64,000 nucleotides of DNA from Strongylocentrotus droebachiensis (GCA_035222895.1 JAVYIG010000410.1:1-64000), one strand, 5' to 3'; positions 43,441 to 57,593 are shown, numbered from the stretch's first letter. Made by a program: numbers and translations. The notes: a model not told the origin generated them from the letters alone.

Positions 43441-45368
43441 TATAGTTCCATATCCATTTATTCCACATGAAGTAGAAAAAGTCACGTGACAACATAATCA
43501 ATATTAACAAATTAAAGCTTATTTATTCAATACATGTATAAATTAAACACACTCTCACTCACACATATCGATCTCACAATATTTTAAAAACAATAAATTT
43601 AGATTTACAAAGTTCCATTGAAATTTGATTAAAACTGGTAGAAAACCGTTTGGATAAACCATGCAATGGTAATGAAATTGCCATTATTATTCTGTCTGTT
43701 TTAATTCTGACTGTTGTTTTGTATGATCATAAACACTTGCTTTAAACAAGAATAACAAACCGAAATAACGCGAAAATCACATTTAGATAAAGTATACCCT
43801 TTCTTCTTTTCCTTCAAATTTTTCCAAAAGTTGTCTATATTCTGATCTTTTATCGGTTTTTTCTCGTTCTATCACTATAACTTTGAACATACGAAAATAT
43901 ATCATTAACAAGCTACCATGTTTTATCATGATAATGCACAACTCTGTACATTGTTTCACTGCTAGTCTACAAAATAAATTTACAAAATAAGGCACGTTTG
44001 CCGGCAAGGCATGTTGGCAAATATCGCTGTTTTCCAGACAATTATGCAACAACATTAAAAAGTCAACATAAAAACTTAGAAATACAATAAACTACATCCA
44101 CAACTATTGCGTGTATTCTTCGCATCAAATAAATCACAATCTATTCCATCTCGTCTCGTATAAGTCTTGTCTATTTACAATGATGAATACATTTTCATTT
44201 GCTGATCTTCTCAAAGGTAATAAATAGATATTTACAAATGCAAACTGTACAAAAGAACTCAGTAGTTTATTGCAAAAATAGATTCTTGCAAAGGAAAGTT
44301 ATTCATGAATAGGAACGTCACTGAATTAATGGAAATGACTTTTAAAAGTTTAAATACATATCGACGGTTTACATACAACAAAAAGGTAAAATAACGCAAT
44401 TACAATAGTTTGGGTGAGAACTAGGTTAATAAAGCCGTAATCGGATTAGAAAATGGAAAATTGGGTAAACACTATGAGGAGTGGCTATACTTCCTTTGAA
44501 ATATATGATAATAATTTGATAGGAAATTGAAATTCCTTAGGAATGCTGGCGACCCAGCTTATTAAATTAGAAGGCATTATTTTAATTGTCAAGCTATTCT
44601 TTTCAAGTTATGCAATTGTTAAGTACTCGATTAGATTTATTTATTTATTTATTTATTTCTGATATTTATACAGGGTATTAAGATCCCTTAATTGATACAA
44701 ACATGACCACGAACAAGCGCAAGTTCCTGCATAGCTGTAGTTTACGTTTTGAATCTCAGGCATTAAAATTCCTTGAAACATAGTAGTATGTTATTTGGAA
44801 GTTTTATAACAAAAATGATAACTCGATTAAAAACATAGAAATATGTTTGTATACCAATTTTTGAACAAAGGATACTGCTTTTCTTTTAAGGCATCAAATG
44901 TTTATACAAAAGGAAGACTGTTTGTGTCTTCAAAGTTTATTTTTCTTATTCTTTATACAAATGTGGAAGAAAATCACATTTAGTATTCTCTATGGTTTAT
45001 CGCTTAATTTGAGAGAAAATAGTGCATATCATATGAGAGTACGTTATATAATTCAAAGGCACGTTTAAAGTCAACACGAATTTAAAGACACACAACATAT
45101 AATATGGGCATACATGTACTTGATATGATTTAAAGGCACGTTTGAAGGCGATGTGATTCACAAGGCACTCGATAGAATGGTTTATGTTTTCTCCTATCGA
45201 TACACTACAATCATTTAATTCAAATTAAATGTTTACCAATATGACAATTGCTTAGAAATCCCGTCGGGTTTTCTACTTCCACATGAAGAGTACTTGCATA
45301 ATCAATAAATTAACATACATACGACATTCCATATTTAAACAGACGATAAATAAATGTTCGAAATAACT
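43441..45368 (-). other. Probable 3' UTR of the scratch gene
   Basis: This AT-rich, low-repeat stretch lies directly downstream of the scratch stop codon on the - strand. Complements of AATAAA occur near 44638 and 43522 and could serve as polyadenylation signals. The actual transcript end is unknown. Confidence 0.4.
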
Positions 45369-45639
45369 CTATGTGGCTCTGTAGCATGCAGATTCCACGT
45401 GCTTGTAGAGATAACTTTTGAGCGCGAAAGCCTTGTTGCACTTTTGACAGACGTACGGTTTAATGGTGGAGTGCGTCTGGACGTGAGCGCGGAGGTTGGA
45501 CTTGTCGGCGAAGGCTTTTCCGCACTGGGGGCAGGAGAAGGGGCGTTCCCCCGTGTGAGTACGGATGTGCCCCTGGAGTAGCCAGGGGCGGCTGAAGCAC
45601 TTTCCGCAGATGTGGCATTTGCACCCGAGCTTGTGGGTC
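45369..45639 (-). CDS. scrt: scratch last exon with fingers 3-5 and stop
   Basis: On the - strand the acceptor is ttctacag|g and the stop TAG is at 45371-45369. It encodes [13 protein letters not shown]... to VESACYRAT. The linker HTGERPF between fingers 3 and 4 is the standard zinc-finger linker. Confidence 0.93.
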
Positions 45640-46912
45640 CTGTAGAAACGAATGAAAAATGAGAGAAATAACTAATTAGTTTCACTATATCTTTGATCTA
45701 TGGCTATTAAATGTATTTGTGAAAATACTATACTGCGATTTTAAACATATATTGGTTAAACAAATGATGTTCAAATATAATAAAAGAGGCAGCAAAGTCA
45801 CTAGTCACTACAAGTAGTTCCTTTTCTTTGGTAATATGCACAACTGAATTTTATTCTCTTGGTACTGAATATCAAAGTAGATGTATTTCCAAGTTAAGTA
45901 GAAATTTAGTTTTAAAAAAATATATTATTAGTTTAAACTTGAGACGATAGGTTCGAATATCATGGTGATCTTTGGAAAGCGACGTAGGCCGATTGATCAT
46001 GATACAGCTTTTATAAACTTTTGTAAAAGATATTGAATTCTTAAATCTTTCCTGGTACACATAGAAATTTCGATATGACCTATCTAAACTGATAAGATAA
46101 AACGAAACCCCATGCTTACCTGATGTGCATACTGAGTGCAGGCATGGAAACATAGACCTTGTCACAATGCGGGCACTTGCGGGCCTTCTGGTCTGTCACG
46201 CTCCGATGTGTCTGCCTGTGCCTGGCCAGGTTACTTGACGTACTGTAGCTCTTCCTGCACTCAGGACACGAATGACCAGGCATCATGGCTCCATCTAGCG
46301 GCGACATGGCCATAGGTTGCGACTCTGCCGACATCGGACTGGCGGGTTGACTGTTGTAGTGCGAGGTGGTCGTGGTGTCTAACATCGGGACGATGACCAT
46401 ACTCGAGGGCGACGTCGCCTTGATGGGGCTGGACGGTGTGGTGGCACGGTCGTCACGGGAAGGTACAGATCCTTCAGCGGGTTGAGCGTTGCCTCCGATG
46501 GAGCCGTAGTTGAGCGTCATGTTGGCTTGGCGAATGGGTGATTGATTTAGAAGTCCGCTGACATCACTAGGGTAGTAAAGAGCTCTCCTTTGGTCGTAGT
46601 ATTGTTTGTCCGAGTTGTCTAGCTTCTCAGCGAGTGTAGATAGAATAAAGAGACCACTATGCGAGGAGTCCATGGTCTTGAGAAGCCCTTCAGTGGATGG
46701 GATGTTGAGGGTAGTCACTTGCTGAGCCCGCTGCTTCTTCTTTTCGCCTCCAACTTCACTCCTAGGGCGCCCTCTGCGTTGCCTAGCCTTGCTGCCAACT
46801 TGCGTAGGGTTAGAGGTTGTGTGGAATTGGAAGGGTCGGTTGCGTGGTGAGGGAACTGAGACAACAGACCTCGCCGATGGAATTTGAATAACGCTGGAGT
46901 AACCATAGTAAC
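45369..46912 (-). CDS. scrt: Scratch-type zinc-finger transcription factor, C-terminal exons
   Basis: Two exons (46120-46912 and 45369-45639, intron 480 bp with GT-AG ends) encode about 353 residues ending in five zinc fingers. The first four are C2H2: [34 protein letters not shown] (split by the intron), [17 protein letters not shown] and [17 protein letters not shown]. The fifth is C2[19 protein letters not shown] then ESAC. The [27 protein letters not shown] and FALKSYL...HVESAC blocks are diagnostic of the Scratch branch of the Snail superfamily, nuclear repressors of E-box genes in neurons. Before the fingers are a Ser/Pro-rich linker and a basic stretch ([10 protein letters not shown]) resembling an AT-hook or nuclear localisation signal. 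The N-terminal exon, expected to carry the SNAG repressor motif, is missing from the window, so the gene is partial. Confidence 0.92.
46120..46912 (-). CDS. scrt: scratch exon with linker, finger 1 and most of finger 2
   Basis: On the - strand the acceptor is atctacag|gt (just right of 46912) and the donor is ag|gtaag (46119-46118). The frame is open for its full 793 nt with no upstream in-frame stop. The in-frame GTG at 46716-46718 is not a start; the frame begins in an earlier exon. Finger 1 spans about 46206-46268. Confidence 0.88.
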
Positions 46913-49590
46913 CTGTAGATAGAGATGAGAAATAAATAAATAAACAGTTAAACCAAACGTCAAAACTGACAAACGAAATATCAGTAGACCCGTGTGCTGT
47001 CTGCCGATAAGTAACGGAGTTCTCTTTGTTGTCATTTTTTATCCCCCACGTGGTTCTGATCAGGATTCCACCCGAACACTTTTCCAGTAGATATGAAAAT
47101 ACATTCTCTGAATATTATGGAAAGTAAAATGATCACCACATTCATCATGAGAAACAAAAAATGCATTGTATGAAAATGTCTGTTTGATACTGATAAGGGG
47201 CCTTTGACAGATTCGTCGGGTTGTCGAGATTTACAGCAATGACATCGTCACCCCGGTGTTACGATAAGAAAAACATAAAGGTTTCACTAAAACTCGATTG
47301 TATTTCACAGAACAGATATACAGCTTGGTGTAAACAACAAAAGAAGCTGAAAAACACGGATTCTTTTTTGAAATACATAACGCTTACACTATGTGATTTT
47401 AATAGGAAAATGGCCAAAAAACGTTAGTGTTAGATAAATGACCTTCGCATGTTGACAATTTCAAAGTGGTAATGATCCTACCTAAAGAATCGAACTTAAG
47501 AACTCATTTCAAAGTATGTAGATATTAACAACATACGGAAGGTTTACAGGGGAATATATTTCTAGAGCTAATATATTTTGGGAAAAAGGTTATTTTTTAT
47601 AAAGTCTTTCAAATATTGTCTGGTTTTCAGTCTCATTTCATTTCCATTTTGTGTCAAAGTGGTAACAAATATGGCACAAAAGTAGAGTGCAATGAAAAAT
47701 GGCACAAGTCGAACTGCAGATAATCATCAATTTTATGTTTAGGTTTGGGACGTTTCGTGGGCGGCAACAGGCTGAGCAGCCAACAGGGGCAGACGGGTGG
47801 AGAGTGCGCATGTTAATCAAGCTCGCGTGCCAGCTGTCAGGAGCTTGCCGCTGCACATCAATCACAAAACACCGCACCTAGAAAACAAACTCACCAGCTC
47901 CATGAACCCCGGGGTCATACGACAAAGAAAGAAAGGGCAGGCAGGGAGAGGAAGAAAGAGAGGGGAGCGAGGTAGAGCGAGAGAGAGAGAAAGAGAAGGT
48001 GAAAGAGATAAAAGCAATAACAACATCATGGCTCCAAAAAATACTCGACATTCCAACGCAGCGGAGGAGAGAAGAAAGAGAGACAGAGAGTAGAAGAAGA
48101 GACGCGTGCCCTGATTGGCTGTGTCAAAGAGATAGTGGTACTCTCTCCCGGGGCACGCGCTGCGTGCGTCATGGTGCCAAGGAGTTAAGCGACCTCCCAG
48201 CCTCGTGCCGAACTGCATGTCGTCTGTCTGCCCAACCCACTAGCCACGCGACAGCAAGTCTCATCTCCAGTCACTCTCAATATTTTCCCCATTTTTTCAA
48301 ACGCACCATTCATTTTTCAATTGATCACAAATGGTGATTCCCTCGCGACAGATTGATCGAAACACGAAGCTCATGATTTGAATAGAAATAAGGGAATATG
48401 GACGACTAAAGTACAATAACATTTTAAGACGAAGAGCTTACACAGTGCTAGTTATATTGTACAGCAATTTGCAATGAACATACATGATCATAATCATTAT
48501 CAAACTTGGAGCAAGACTAGGCCATATGATGTCTTCTTTTTATGGTCCCCGAAATATATGAATGGGTGTCGATAAGCAAACCCTTCAAGGGAAGACCTCA
48601 CCCCAAAACTACCCTCATGGCGATGGTCCTTCCTCGTAACTACGAAAGAGCGCTGCATTTTGATATAGCAAAGTCATAAATTTCTCCCTCAATTGGGGAC
48701 CGAAAGAATGCCAGCGAAATTGTATAAAGATGGTGTCATATCTATAATCACCGTGACATTTTGACATGAAACATCTTTGAATCTAACCTTTTCGCCGCCA
48801 TGATGTTTTTTGTTATGACACAACTAGAGTAGTCGTTATAGGTCTACGTATCCAGTGCGTATGTTATAGCTGCAAAGGTTTAAATGATCAAAACATATTT
48901 CTGTAAATATGATGGCCGACATTCGCAAGACACATTCAAAAATGCTTCACAACAAAGTACTATTAGCTCAGCCCCCTCCCCCCCCCCCCCGACAACTAAA
49001 CTGTCAAGTATCAAATAGTATGAACTGATCCACTTTCGTATCTTTCTCTCCAATATTGTAAATATGCTTTCACATTCTTGTATTTTCCCCTTACTCACTT
49101 CACTTACTCATCTTCCTTTCTTGTTTTACCCCCATCCCCGCCATGTTATTTTTATATGGATCTAGCATCACCATAACATGTTCCTCCTACCAGAGATAGA
49201 TACTCTCTGCTACCGAAAGGAGTGCAACTTTATATTGGTTTTTGCCCATACAGTGTACCAGCTCCAGGACGCTACAATGCACGACGATACAAATTACGCT
49301 TGTTTGTAGGTGGTGGCGGAGCTCGCTGACGAACAGCTGTTTTCTTGATTGATGACGAGGAAGATGAGGCCAGAGGAAGGGGGAGCAAGCCAGAACAGAC
49401 AAACTTCTTTCATTACCCCTCAATATAAAACATCTTTAACTGCCTAGTCTACCTGCACTCAGACCCTGCGCTAACATCTTGTCTTTGATGGTTGCGTAAT
49501 TAAAGGGATTTAATCCTTCCACAATCTCGATGCAGAGTGGCGGTTTCTTAAGATTCTTGTAATTCTTCTAATTCAGGAATAAGTTTTGGT
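46913..49590. other. 5' side of scratch: intron or upstream region
   Basis: No coding exon is recognised. A GC-richer patch at 47745-47880 and one at 48090-48250 flank a GA-rich tract (47920-48092). The first contains a cagctg E-box. A C-run lies at 48970-48990. Confidence 0.4.
47920..48092 (+). repeat. GA-rich polypurine tract
   Basis: Mostly G and A, with GAGAGA cores. Confidence 0.85.
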
Positions 49591-50290
49591 CATTTTCTTT
49601 TATTATTTACAAGAAAATACCCCCTCCCAAGTATCAGCTGATTGAATAAGTGAGCAAATTAATGGACAGATTAGTACTAATTAACATAAAGGTGAGTGGG
49701 AGCGAACCCCGTAGGAGATTGATCATTTACTCGCATTTTAATGACATCGAGACATTCAGTGACCCTCTTTGATGTGTAAAAATCACGATTATGATAATTA
49801 TAATAATGAGATCGATTTATAAAGCACAACTAATATATAAATTAACTCTAAGGCGCTTTGATTAAAAACTCGTAGGAGTAAGAGTGCTACATTGTGGTTT
49901 CTTAACTAATATTTGTAAAGCCTTCTGAAGACAAACTGGGCTCATTTTCTTTTATTATTTACAAGAAAATACCCCCTCCCAAGTATCAGCTGATTGAATA
50001 AGTGAGCAAATTAATGGACAGATTAGTACTAATTAACATAAAGGTGAGTGGGAGCGAACCCCGTAGGAGATTGATCATTTACTCGCATTTTAATGACATC
50101 GAGACATTCAGTGACCCTCTTTGATGTGTAAAAATCACGATTATGATAATTATAATAATGAGATCGATTTATAAAGCACAACTAATATATAAATTAACTC
50201 TAAGGCGCTTTGATTAAAAACTCGTAGGAGTAAGAGTGCTACATTGTGGTTTCTTAACTAATATTTGTAAAGCCTTCTGAAGACAAACTG
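49591..50290 (+). repeat. Perfect tandem duplication, 352-bp period
   Basis: Copy 1 starts at 49591 and copy 2 at 49943; the repeated part ends aagacaaactg at 49938 and 50290. I see no mismatch across 348 bases. The unit contains a ctaaggcgctttgatt segment like those found in short retroposons. Either a very recent duplication or an assembly join. Confidence 0.92.
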
Positions 50291-50294
50291 CCGG

Positions 50295-53200
50295 CTCAAA
50301 AACTTTGAAGACGGCCACAGATTTGGCTTTTCTAATGTTAAGTCCCCCTTTGATAAGTATCTATAATGTATAGGCCTTCTACTACATGGATGCAATGATG
50401 TAACCCAACGTTGGCCCCGTACCCTTCATCATCATCATCATTATCATCTGGCGAGACAGCATAGCAACGAGAGCAACCAACCCGTCACGCCTGCTCGCTG
50501 GAAGTCGTCCAACCAACTGATGCGTGCCAACGAGATAACTAGTGGTTATGGCTAAGCGACACTTGTTGGGTAGCATGATAAATAAAAAAATAGAAATGGT
50601 TAGCCTTTATTGGTAGGTTTTCCTCCAAGGATGCATTGTTGGTCCAGTTTTACTTGGGCGCATACCCCGAGCCCTTCCGTGTGTTTGTAGAGCACTTATT
50701 ACAACGAATTTGCCTACCATCGTCACATTATGCTATAGTCGTCAATCGTATTATTTATGCAATCGTATACATTTGATGAAACCTTGAGGGATGTGTTTTG
50801 AACTATTGTTTTGAAGGGACTTCAGGTTTGCCAAGGTTAAATAATCCTATTGCGTTTTTTAGTAGAGGCATTGAAAATAAGGTTTAACAGCGTAAAGCAT
50901 AATAAAATATAGAGAGGACATACATGTACTTTGAACATGAAGATGATAAAATGAAGGATTAGAAAGATACCGTAAAAGCCATTGACAATTTCAAAGGAAA
51001 GACAGAAAAAAGGGGCAAAATTCAAAATCAGTTCACTGCCTCCATGATCGTTAACTATGTCAAGACCGTAAAACATCAGTTTTGAGAAGAAGACGACAAA
51101 CGGAAGAAAAATAAAATACGATCTGACGATTGGTATGTCAGAGAATATTAAAGAAAATAACTTTGCTATCACGGAAAATAGCACAGACATTGGCGAACAT
51201 TTTCAGGGCCAGATGATTTTCGACCATCCCCGCAATCACCATACCACCCTCCATGCGACCAGAGCACGTGCACGCGACCGCAAATCCATTTTGTTTCGAA
51301 ACGTGAATAATGTCCACAGATGCAAGACTCCACCACGCCTGTCGTCGACCAATAATTCTACCTGACAACAATTGGAGACGGTGAAATTAGAAGAAATGAA
51401 AATCAGACACAACTGCTTGCCCTGTATAAGAATGTTACGCCACCACAAGTTGCAGATCTATCTCAATGAATCAATCGTTAGCCAGGATATTTGTGAAGTT
51501 ATTTTTAGAATAAGTGTTCAACTAAAGACTTTGTAAACAAGAAAATATCAAAAGCCATTTAAGATGAATTCGAATGCAGCAAACATAATGTGATATAAGC
51601 AGTAAAGTATTGTATTATTCTAATTTCATAAAATGATAGGTTTATTCAAGTTTTTGTAAGCATAGTACGGACAATGAAAGACATTTATTTTATTTGATTT
51701 GTTTCTTTTTTTGCTATTTCTGTGTGTGTGTTGAATCAAACATTGGACTCCGTTTGAACTTTAAAAAGCCGACGACGAGAAAAAGTCGCAAAAGTGCATT
51801 CTCTGTCGTCAGTAGCGGGGTTATTCATTTGCGTCAAAATAGAAAACTTGTTTTTCATATTTCCATACACATGTAGCCAAGGTTAGCCGGGGGACAAACG
51901 GCAAATTGTGTGTGGAAGAATGCGTCAAAATTGAACATCCGGAATTCCACTCAATTCTTCACTCGAACTTCCAAACGTGTCGATTTTATTAGCAACTGTT
52001 ACCGAACGAGCCTGCCCGTCCGCGAAACTCATCAACCCCACATGTCTAATAAGCACGACCTTAATGAAACATTTCCGATTGGGGACAGGATTGGAGGGAT
52101 CCTCTAGGACCCAACAAAGGCCAAGTTGTTGAAAATGGAGCCGCAGAAAGAGACTGTGCAGATAAAGAGAAGGGGCTTGCGGTTTTCAGGAAAAAATATA
52201 TATCATTGAGGAATTGATTGGGAGAAATAACAACACGAACGTGCGGCTTGAGTGGTAAAAACGGTTAACTGTGGACGAGGTTCATGTTGAAGTATTTGGA
52301 GCAGACAACACGCAATAGGGTAAACCAAGTGTGCCTATATAACAGACTTCAATCAGGACTTAGTTTTTAGCCACCACTGGCGCGCGCCGGTTGTAACCAA
52401 ATAAGGTAATGCTTGCTCTCCAGCCACGTGCCTCTAAAAGACACACCATACCTTCCCTCTTTCTCTCCCTCTCTTCCCTCCTCTCCCTCTCAAGTACTTT
52501 CCTTCTCCTCTACCCTCATCCAGCTGAGGAGCAGACGCTACCAAATTGACTGATGCCGAAGTATGACTGCTTTTATCACCCCCCTCCAAAACAAAAATCG
52601 AAAGCAGAAACCGAGAGGGACACATTTATAAAGGGAATGGTTGTTTGACAGTCACTGATATATATTTCCTGTCACATTTAGTTCGCAGATATCATCTTTA
52701 ACATTACGACGGAAAGGCGGTCTAGGATTTCATATTATCCGCGTCTTCAAGTTTTCCCTTATTATTTCTCTGACTGACCGCTGAATGTGCAGCATTACGA
52801 CACATCGGCCTAGCTCCATCCCCCTCTCTCCCTCTCCATGTTATGAATGTCAGCATGAGAGGTGGAACGAAACACTAGAAGATCAAAATCTCTCCCCCTT
52901 CCGAGTTGATGAAGATTCTAAAAATACCCGATGATATTTATTTGATCCGATTGATAACATTTCTTCGTGGCCTTTAGCTGGATGGTGAGCTCGGCGCTTG
53001 CATTTGCGTCGATTAATTAAAAGACGGTAAAGAAAGTTAGGGCGGACCGACACGTGATGGAACTGTTGAAGAAGACATCTGCTGCTGAAGGTGAAAGTTT
53101 GCGCGCCGTGACTTACTTTTCATGTCATATTCTTTCTGATGTATCAACAACAACTTCTGTATGTTTTCCTTGAGTTCCTGCGCCAAAAATTGATGTAGAT

Positions 53201-53837
53201 GATTCTTATTATTATAAGGAAATAGTTTCATAGATATCAAATCCCTTATTAGGCCTAATCTTTTAGTGTATAATATTATTTTTAATATAAATTCATGTAC
53301 AGCAATGTGCAATGTATATGCTCGTGGTATAGTCATAGAGAGTGTGTATTATAAGCAATATGTAGTTTGAAAGAATCATTCTACGTTGTATTTCTTGTTT
53401 CTTGATAGAAACTAGCCATTCCTAACAGTAAGTCTCACATTTTATCATTCTCAATTTATTTCTTGATGCTATGTCTTGATGTAATCAAACAATGTGGATT
53501 TCTTTGTTAAATGTGACCTTCGGCCAAGACTAATGTGTTAAAATGGAAAAGATTTTTTGGTTGTTGGTTTAAGGTCACGACTAAACCCAGTTGCTAGGCT
53601 GAGTCGGGTGACCTCAACACCAGGTTCAGGACCTCGGTCATCCTCTTCATACAAACAATATACACATGATAAAGATTTGCTAGACCACAAAAAGGAGGGG
53701 AAAATGAAGGGAAAAAAGGAGAAAGATAAAGACTCCCCCGTCATGTAAGTCATCAGCTTTACCACTCAAAATTCCTTTTGACATTGAAACCCACTTTTTT
53801 ACCCTCTCCTTTGGATGTGGAAGGCATGGTAATAGAA
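50295..53837. other. scratch upstream region, no gene recognised
   Basis: There is no credible coding exon. It contains a CT-rich tract at 52440-52510, and GC-richer patches near 51230-51350 and 52370-52440. Confidence 0.4.
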
Positions 53838-53864
53838 AAGAGAGAGAGAGAGAGAGAGAGAGTG
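53838..53864 (+). repeat. (AG)n microsatellite
   Basis: Uninterrupted AG repeat of about 27 bases. Confidence 0.95.
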
Positions 53865-56800
53865 AGAGCGGTTGCGCTGGTAGATTATTGGAGGTATAAT
53901 ATTTCTAGCGTCTTTAGGGATCGACATTGAGAAGGTTGGGGGATCGTGAACCAACGTCAGGGGTGTATGGTTGCCCCCCTTTGGAAGAAGAAGAAGCTAA
54001 TTGGCATAAATTGACCTGTCTCATCCTATATACATTTCGGTTACCTACAAAAAGGTCAATAATCAGATGGAAAGCTCACCGGCTAATTTTTAATGAATGA
54101 AATCAATGATACCATCATTTGTTTAATCCTGGCAAATACCAAAATATCTTTATTTATTTGTAGATAAATACTGAGCTTCTCTGTTCAAAATTTCATATTG
54201 CAGTTTGGTTAATCTCGTGTCACGTAGTAGGATTGGGAGATATTTTGCTTTAGTCTCAAACTAGTGATTTTTTTATTTTTATCAGGCACGTAGTCGATGT
54301 TTTCATCGATGCTTTTTATATTTTAAAACCACTTTCAATTTCATTCTTCAAAAGTTCAAATCTCTATTTTGATGTACCGTTTCGTTAGATGCTTTTTCCT
54401 CGCATTGCCAAACCATTATTAGATTACCCCTTCAATTTCCATCCCCATCGACAGCTACCAACCATCCCGCTACTCCCCCCCCCCCCCCCCCCCCTTTACC
54501 CCATCCAGTATCAAAACCAACCCCTCAACAGTACTCCTGAAACCCCGGACCGACCAACCAACCGTCACTCCTCAATTTGTATTTGACGTAGCCCTGATTA
54601 GCTTGACACACCTGACCTTGTGACCTTTCAATTTAGCCTGACTCTTGCGTATACGCAGAGGTCACAATGGACTTCCAGTTTCATTCATAATTTTACTCGT
54701 TTTCTCTCTTTTTTCCTCCTCTTTCCATCTTGTTTCGATCCGACGCGGAGCGTCACAGGTGGTGGGCAGGTTTCCCGACAATCTTTCATTCATTCAGTAG
54801 TAAACGGGCTTTCGCTTTGCTTTTCTTTGTATTCAAAACTTCAACTGTTCAAGTGCATGTGGGTAGATGTATGTAGCAAACCATGTATTACTTTCCCAAT
54901 TCTTTACGGTATATTTGATTTAGATTAATTGTATCGCCTTCAAAATGACTTCGTTCGGTGACTAGTCTAGTTATGAAATGTGGTTTATCTAATGATTACT
55001 TCATGTGCATGCAAAATATCCCATTTATTGAAGTTTACAAATTATATTCGCATGATTCAGGGAGGAACGGGGAAAAAATGGAAAGAGTTGTATTCTAATT
55101 ATATTATATCATGACGATAGTATTCAGGACTCATATTCACAAGCTCCAAGCAAAACAATTACTACAATTTATGATACTTCAAAAGGCACCCAAAGAAGCA
55201 TTGAATATACATCCTTTATAACACACAAAGCAAAGTTGACAACTGACTTTTGATTTCAAAACACCACTAGAACGATTGTTTTGAACAAGTCGAGTGCAAG
55301 TCTACGCGACACATGTCTAAAGTCATTCCGGCCAATTTTCTCTGACCGGAAGTTTGTAGGTGGGCATACTCAACATGCCCATACCATTAAATCAAAACAC
55401 AAAGTACCCCTTCCCTCATGTATTTCTGTTTTTCATATTCTTCTTTTTAAACAAGTTTTGATTTAAAACCACGCCACCGCGGGAGTTTTATGGAGGAGGA
55501 GGTCGTTAGCGGCACGCGCGTGACGACAGGGCACCTTGTGGTCGCGTGGAGTGGGGCGCACGCGAGGCGCACGGGAGGGACACTTTGACAACTTGAACCT
55601 GTTCGCAATTTCAAACGGTTATGCATGCTTCCATGAATTGCATTGGACGTGAACTCTCTTTTTTTTCTTCATTCTTTGCAAGCGGACCTGGATTGGAAAA
55701 TCGGTTAGATGGAGCTCTAATTCAGGAACGATCTTGTGCCGATTCAAACATTAAAGATGGATGACATTGGGCTGTTGACTAGTCGAAAAACGTCAATAAA
55801 TAAATACATGATTCAGACAACTGAACAGCAACAACCAATTGGGCGTACAGTTGTATCCAAGTATGGTTGTCAATTTATCAGATATCAAACTATCAACTAT
55901 CCCATCAAACTATCAAAATGCAGAATTACTTGAAAAGGAATCTCCATCTGACATAGGCCTATGCAGCATTAATGAAGACCTACTTGGAAAAACTAACAAT
56001 GTAATATGTATAGCAAAACCTATGCAGAAAAACGAATAATTTTTAGTAGGTTTGCTGTTACAAGGTGTCTATGGACCGATTCAATAAAACGATCACGATA
56101 TTTATTTTCAATTGAAATAAAATTCACTTTTATTTTTCTTCTGACAAAATACACCTTTTTAGGATATGCATTTATACACAAGACCATTTCCACCCAAGCG
56201 CCGTACTTGTCTTTATCTATACATAACGTAATTACCGAACCCACGCGACTAGCTGTTGTCATATGGCGCGTTCTCCTCTCCACACTATCTTAATTTAATT
56301 CAATATCCACTCTTTGCTAGATCTCTATCTACCCCTACAGGCGGTAATGAGAAATTCTCGGCCAGCCCAGGGAGGAGGGACGCACCATCCATTCTTCATC
56401 CCTCTAGTCTCGGTAGCATCTTCCGGACACTGGAGTCAAATGCAAGGAGTTGCCATAAAAATGTGCAAAGTATGGTAATATTTTATGGTTTGTATTTAAT
56501 GCTAGGCAAGTTCTATGATATGTGCGCATCGTAATAAAGACATCATTTAGTGATAAAAGAATTGAGCGCAGCTGTATGAATGTGTATCTGTGTTAGGAGT
56601 AGGATGTCACGTGACGTTTTAGGCTGTGTCAAAGGTGGGATAAATGCATGTATAGAGGTAAACGTTATAGAAGGGAAGGTGTGCCACAATCCCTCCTGCA
56701 AAGTACGAAGCGTCAATGAAAATAGCATTTCTGTATTAACTTGCTTCAAACTCTGTATCAGGGTACAATTCGGTGGTTATATGCTGACGATGCAGTGCAT

Positions 56801-57180
56801 CAGTATATTTATATGTGTATCTATTTTCCTGACGACCACCGCCCTATCTCTCTATTAAAATTGTATCCTACAACTCCCCCCCCCCCTCGCAGAAACGACC
56901 CTTCAATTACTACTATCGTCCTGGCAGAGATGAGAGGAGGGGGGGGGGGGGGGGTTGCGGGGGCGGGGAGAAACGCGGAGTCCAAGCTGTGACCGGAAAC
57001 GAAGAGATTGGCAGGAGACGCGTGCCCCCATGTACACAAAACGATGCCACTGATTAGGATGACGATGATGATGATGAAGGCACTGCATGTCTATCTCAAA
57101 GAAGAGTGACTCGTCTAGACCCAACATAATAGACAATGCCAAGCGTGAAGATGGGTGACAAGGATATAATGAACTGATAA
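53865..57180. other. scratch upstream region with CpG-rich patch
   Basis: 55488-55600 is strongly CpG-rich (gcggcacgcgcgtgacgac, gcgcacgcgaggcgcacggg) against an AT-rich background, which could mark a promoter or enhancer. C- and G-runs lie at 54475-54495, 56876-56886 and 56938-56955. Confidence 0.4.
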
Positions 57181-57193
57181 GATGGGTAAAGGG

Positions 57194-57260
57194 AAAGAGA
57201 GAGAGAGAGGGGGGTGGGGGGAGAGAGAGGGAGAGAGATGGAGAGAGAATGATATTGACA
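57194..57260 (+). repeat. GA-rich polypurine tract
   Basis: GAGAGA repeats with G-runs; it continues as looser GA-rich sequence to 57360. Confidence 0.85.
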
Positions 57261-57593
57261 GACAGACAGTGACAGAGAGCGACATACATACAGAAGGAGA
57301 TATGGAAGGAGATAACGGCCGACGAATGAAGATAGAGAAAGGTATAATAGAACAAAACAGATGAAGGAATAAACCTGTTTGAGAAATAGGATGAGGGGAA
57401 GGTAGGAAACTAAGAGAAAAATTTGTAGACAAAAGGGTAAAGAAGAGCAAAAAATTGGGAAACGAATGAAAGTAGAGATGTTTGAGGAAAAAACAGTTAG
57501 AGAAATACTAGCCTAAGCATTATGGAAAGAGAGCGAGAGAAAGTGAGAAAGGAAAGGGATTATGGAGAAAAGAGGAGAAAATGATGGGTGTAG

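Noticed and set aside
43783..44055. 90-codon - strand frame ending in a charged helix-like segment
   Set aside because: It lies in the probable scratch 3' UTR, lacks splice support and resembles no family I know.
46713..46718. In-frame GTG at 46718 as the scratch start codon
   Set aside because: GTG is not a normal eukaryotic start and the frame is open upstream to a splice acceptor at 46912.
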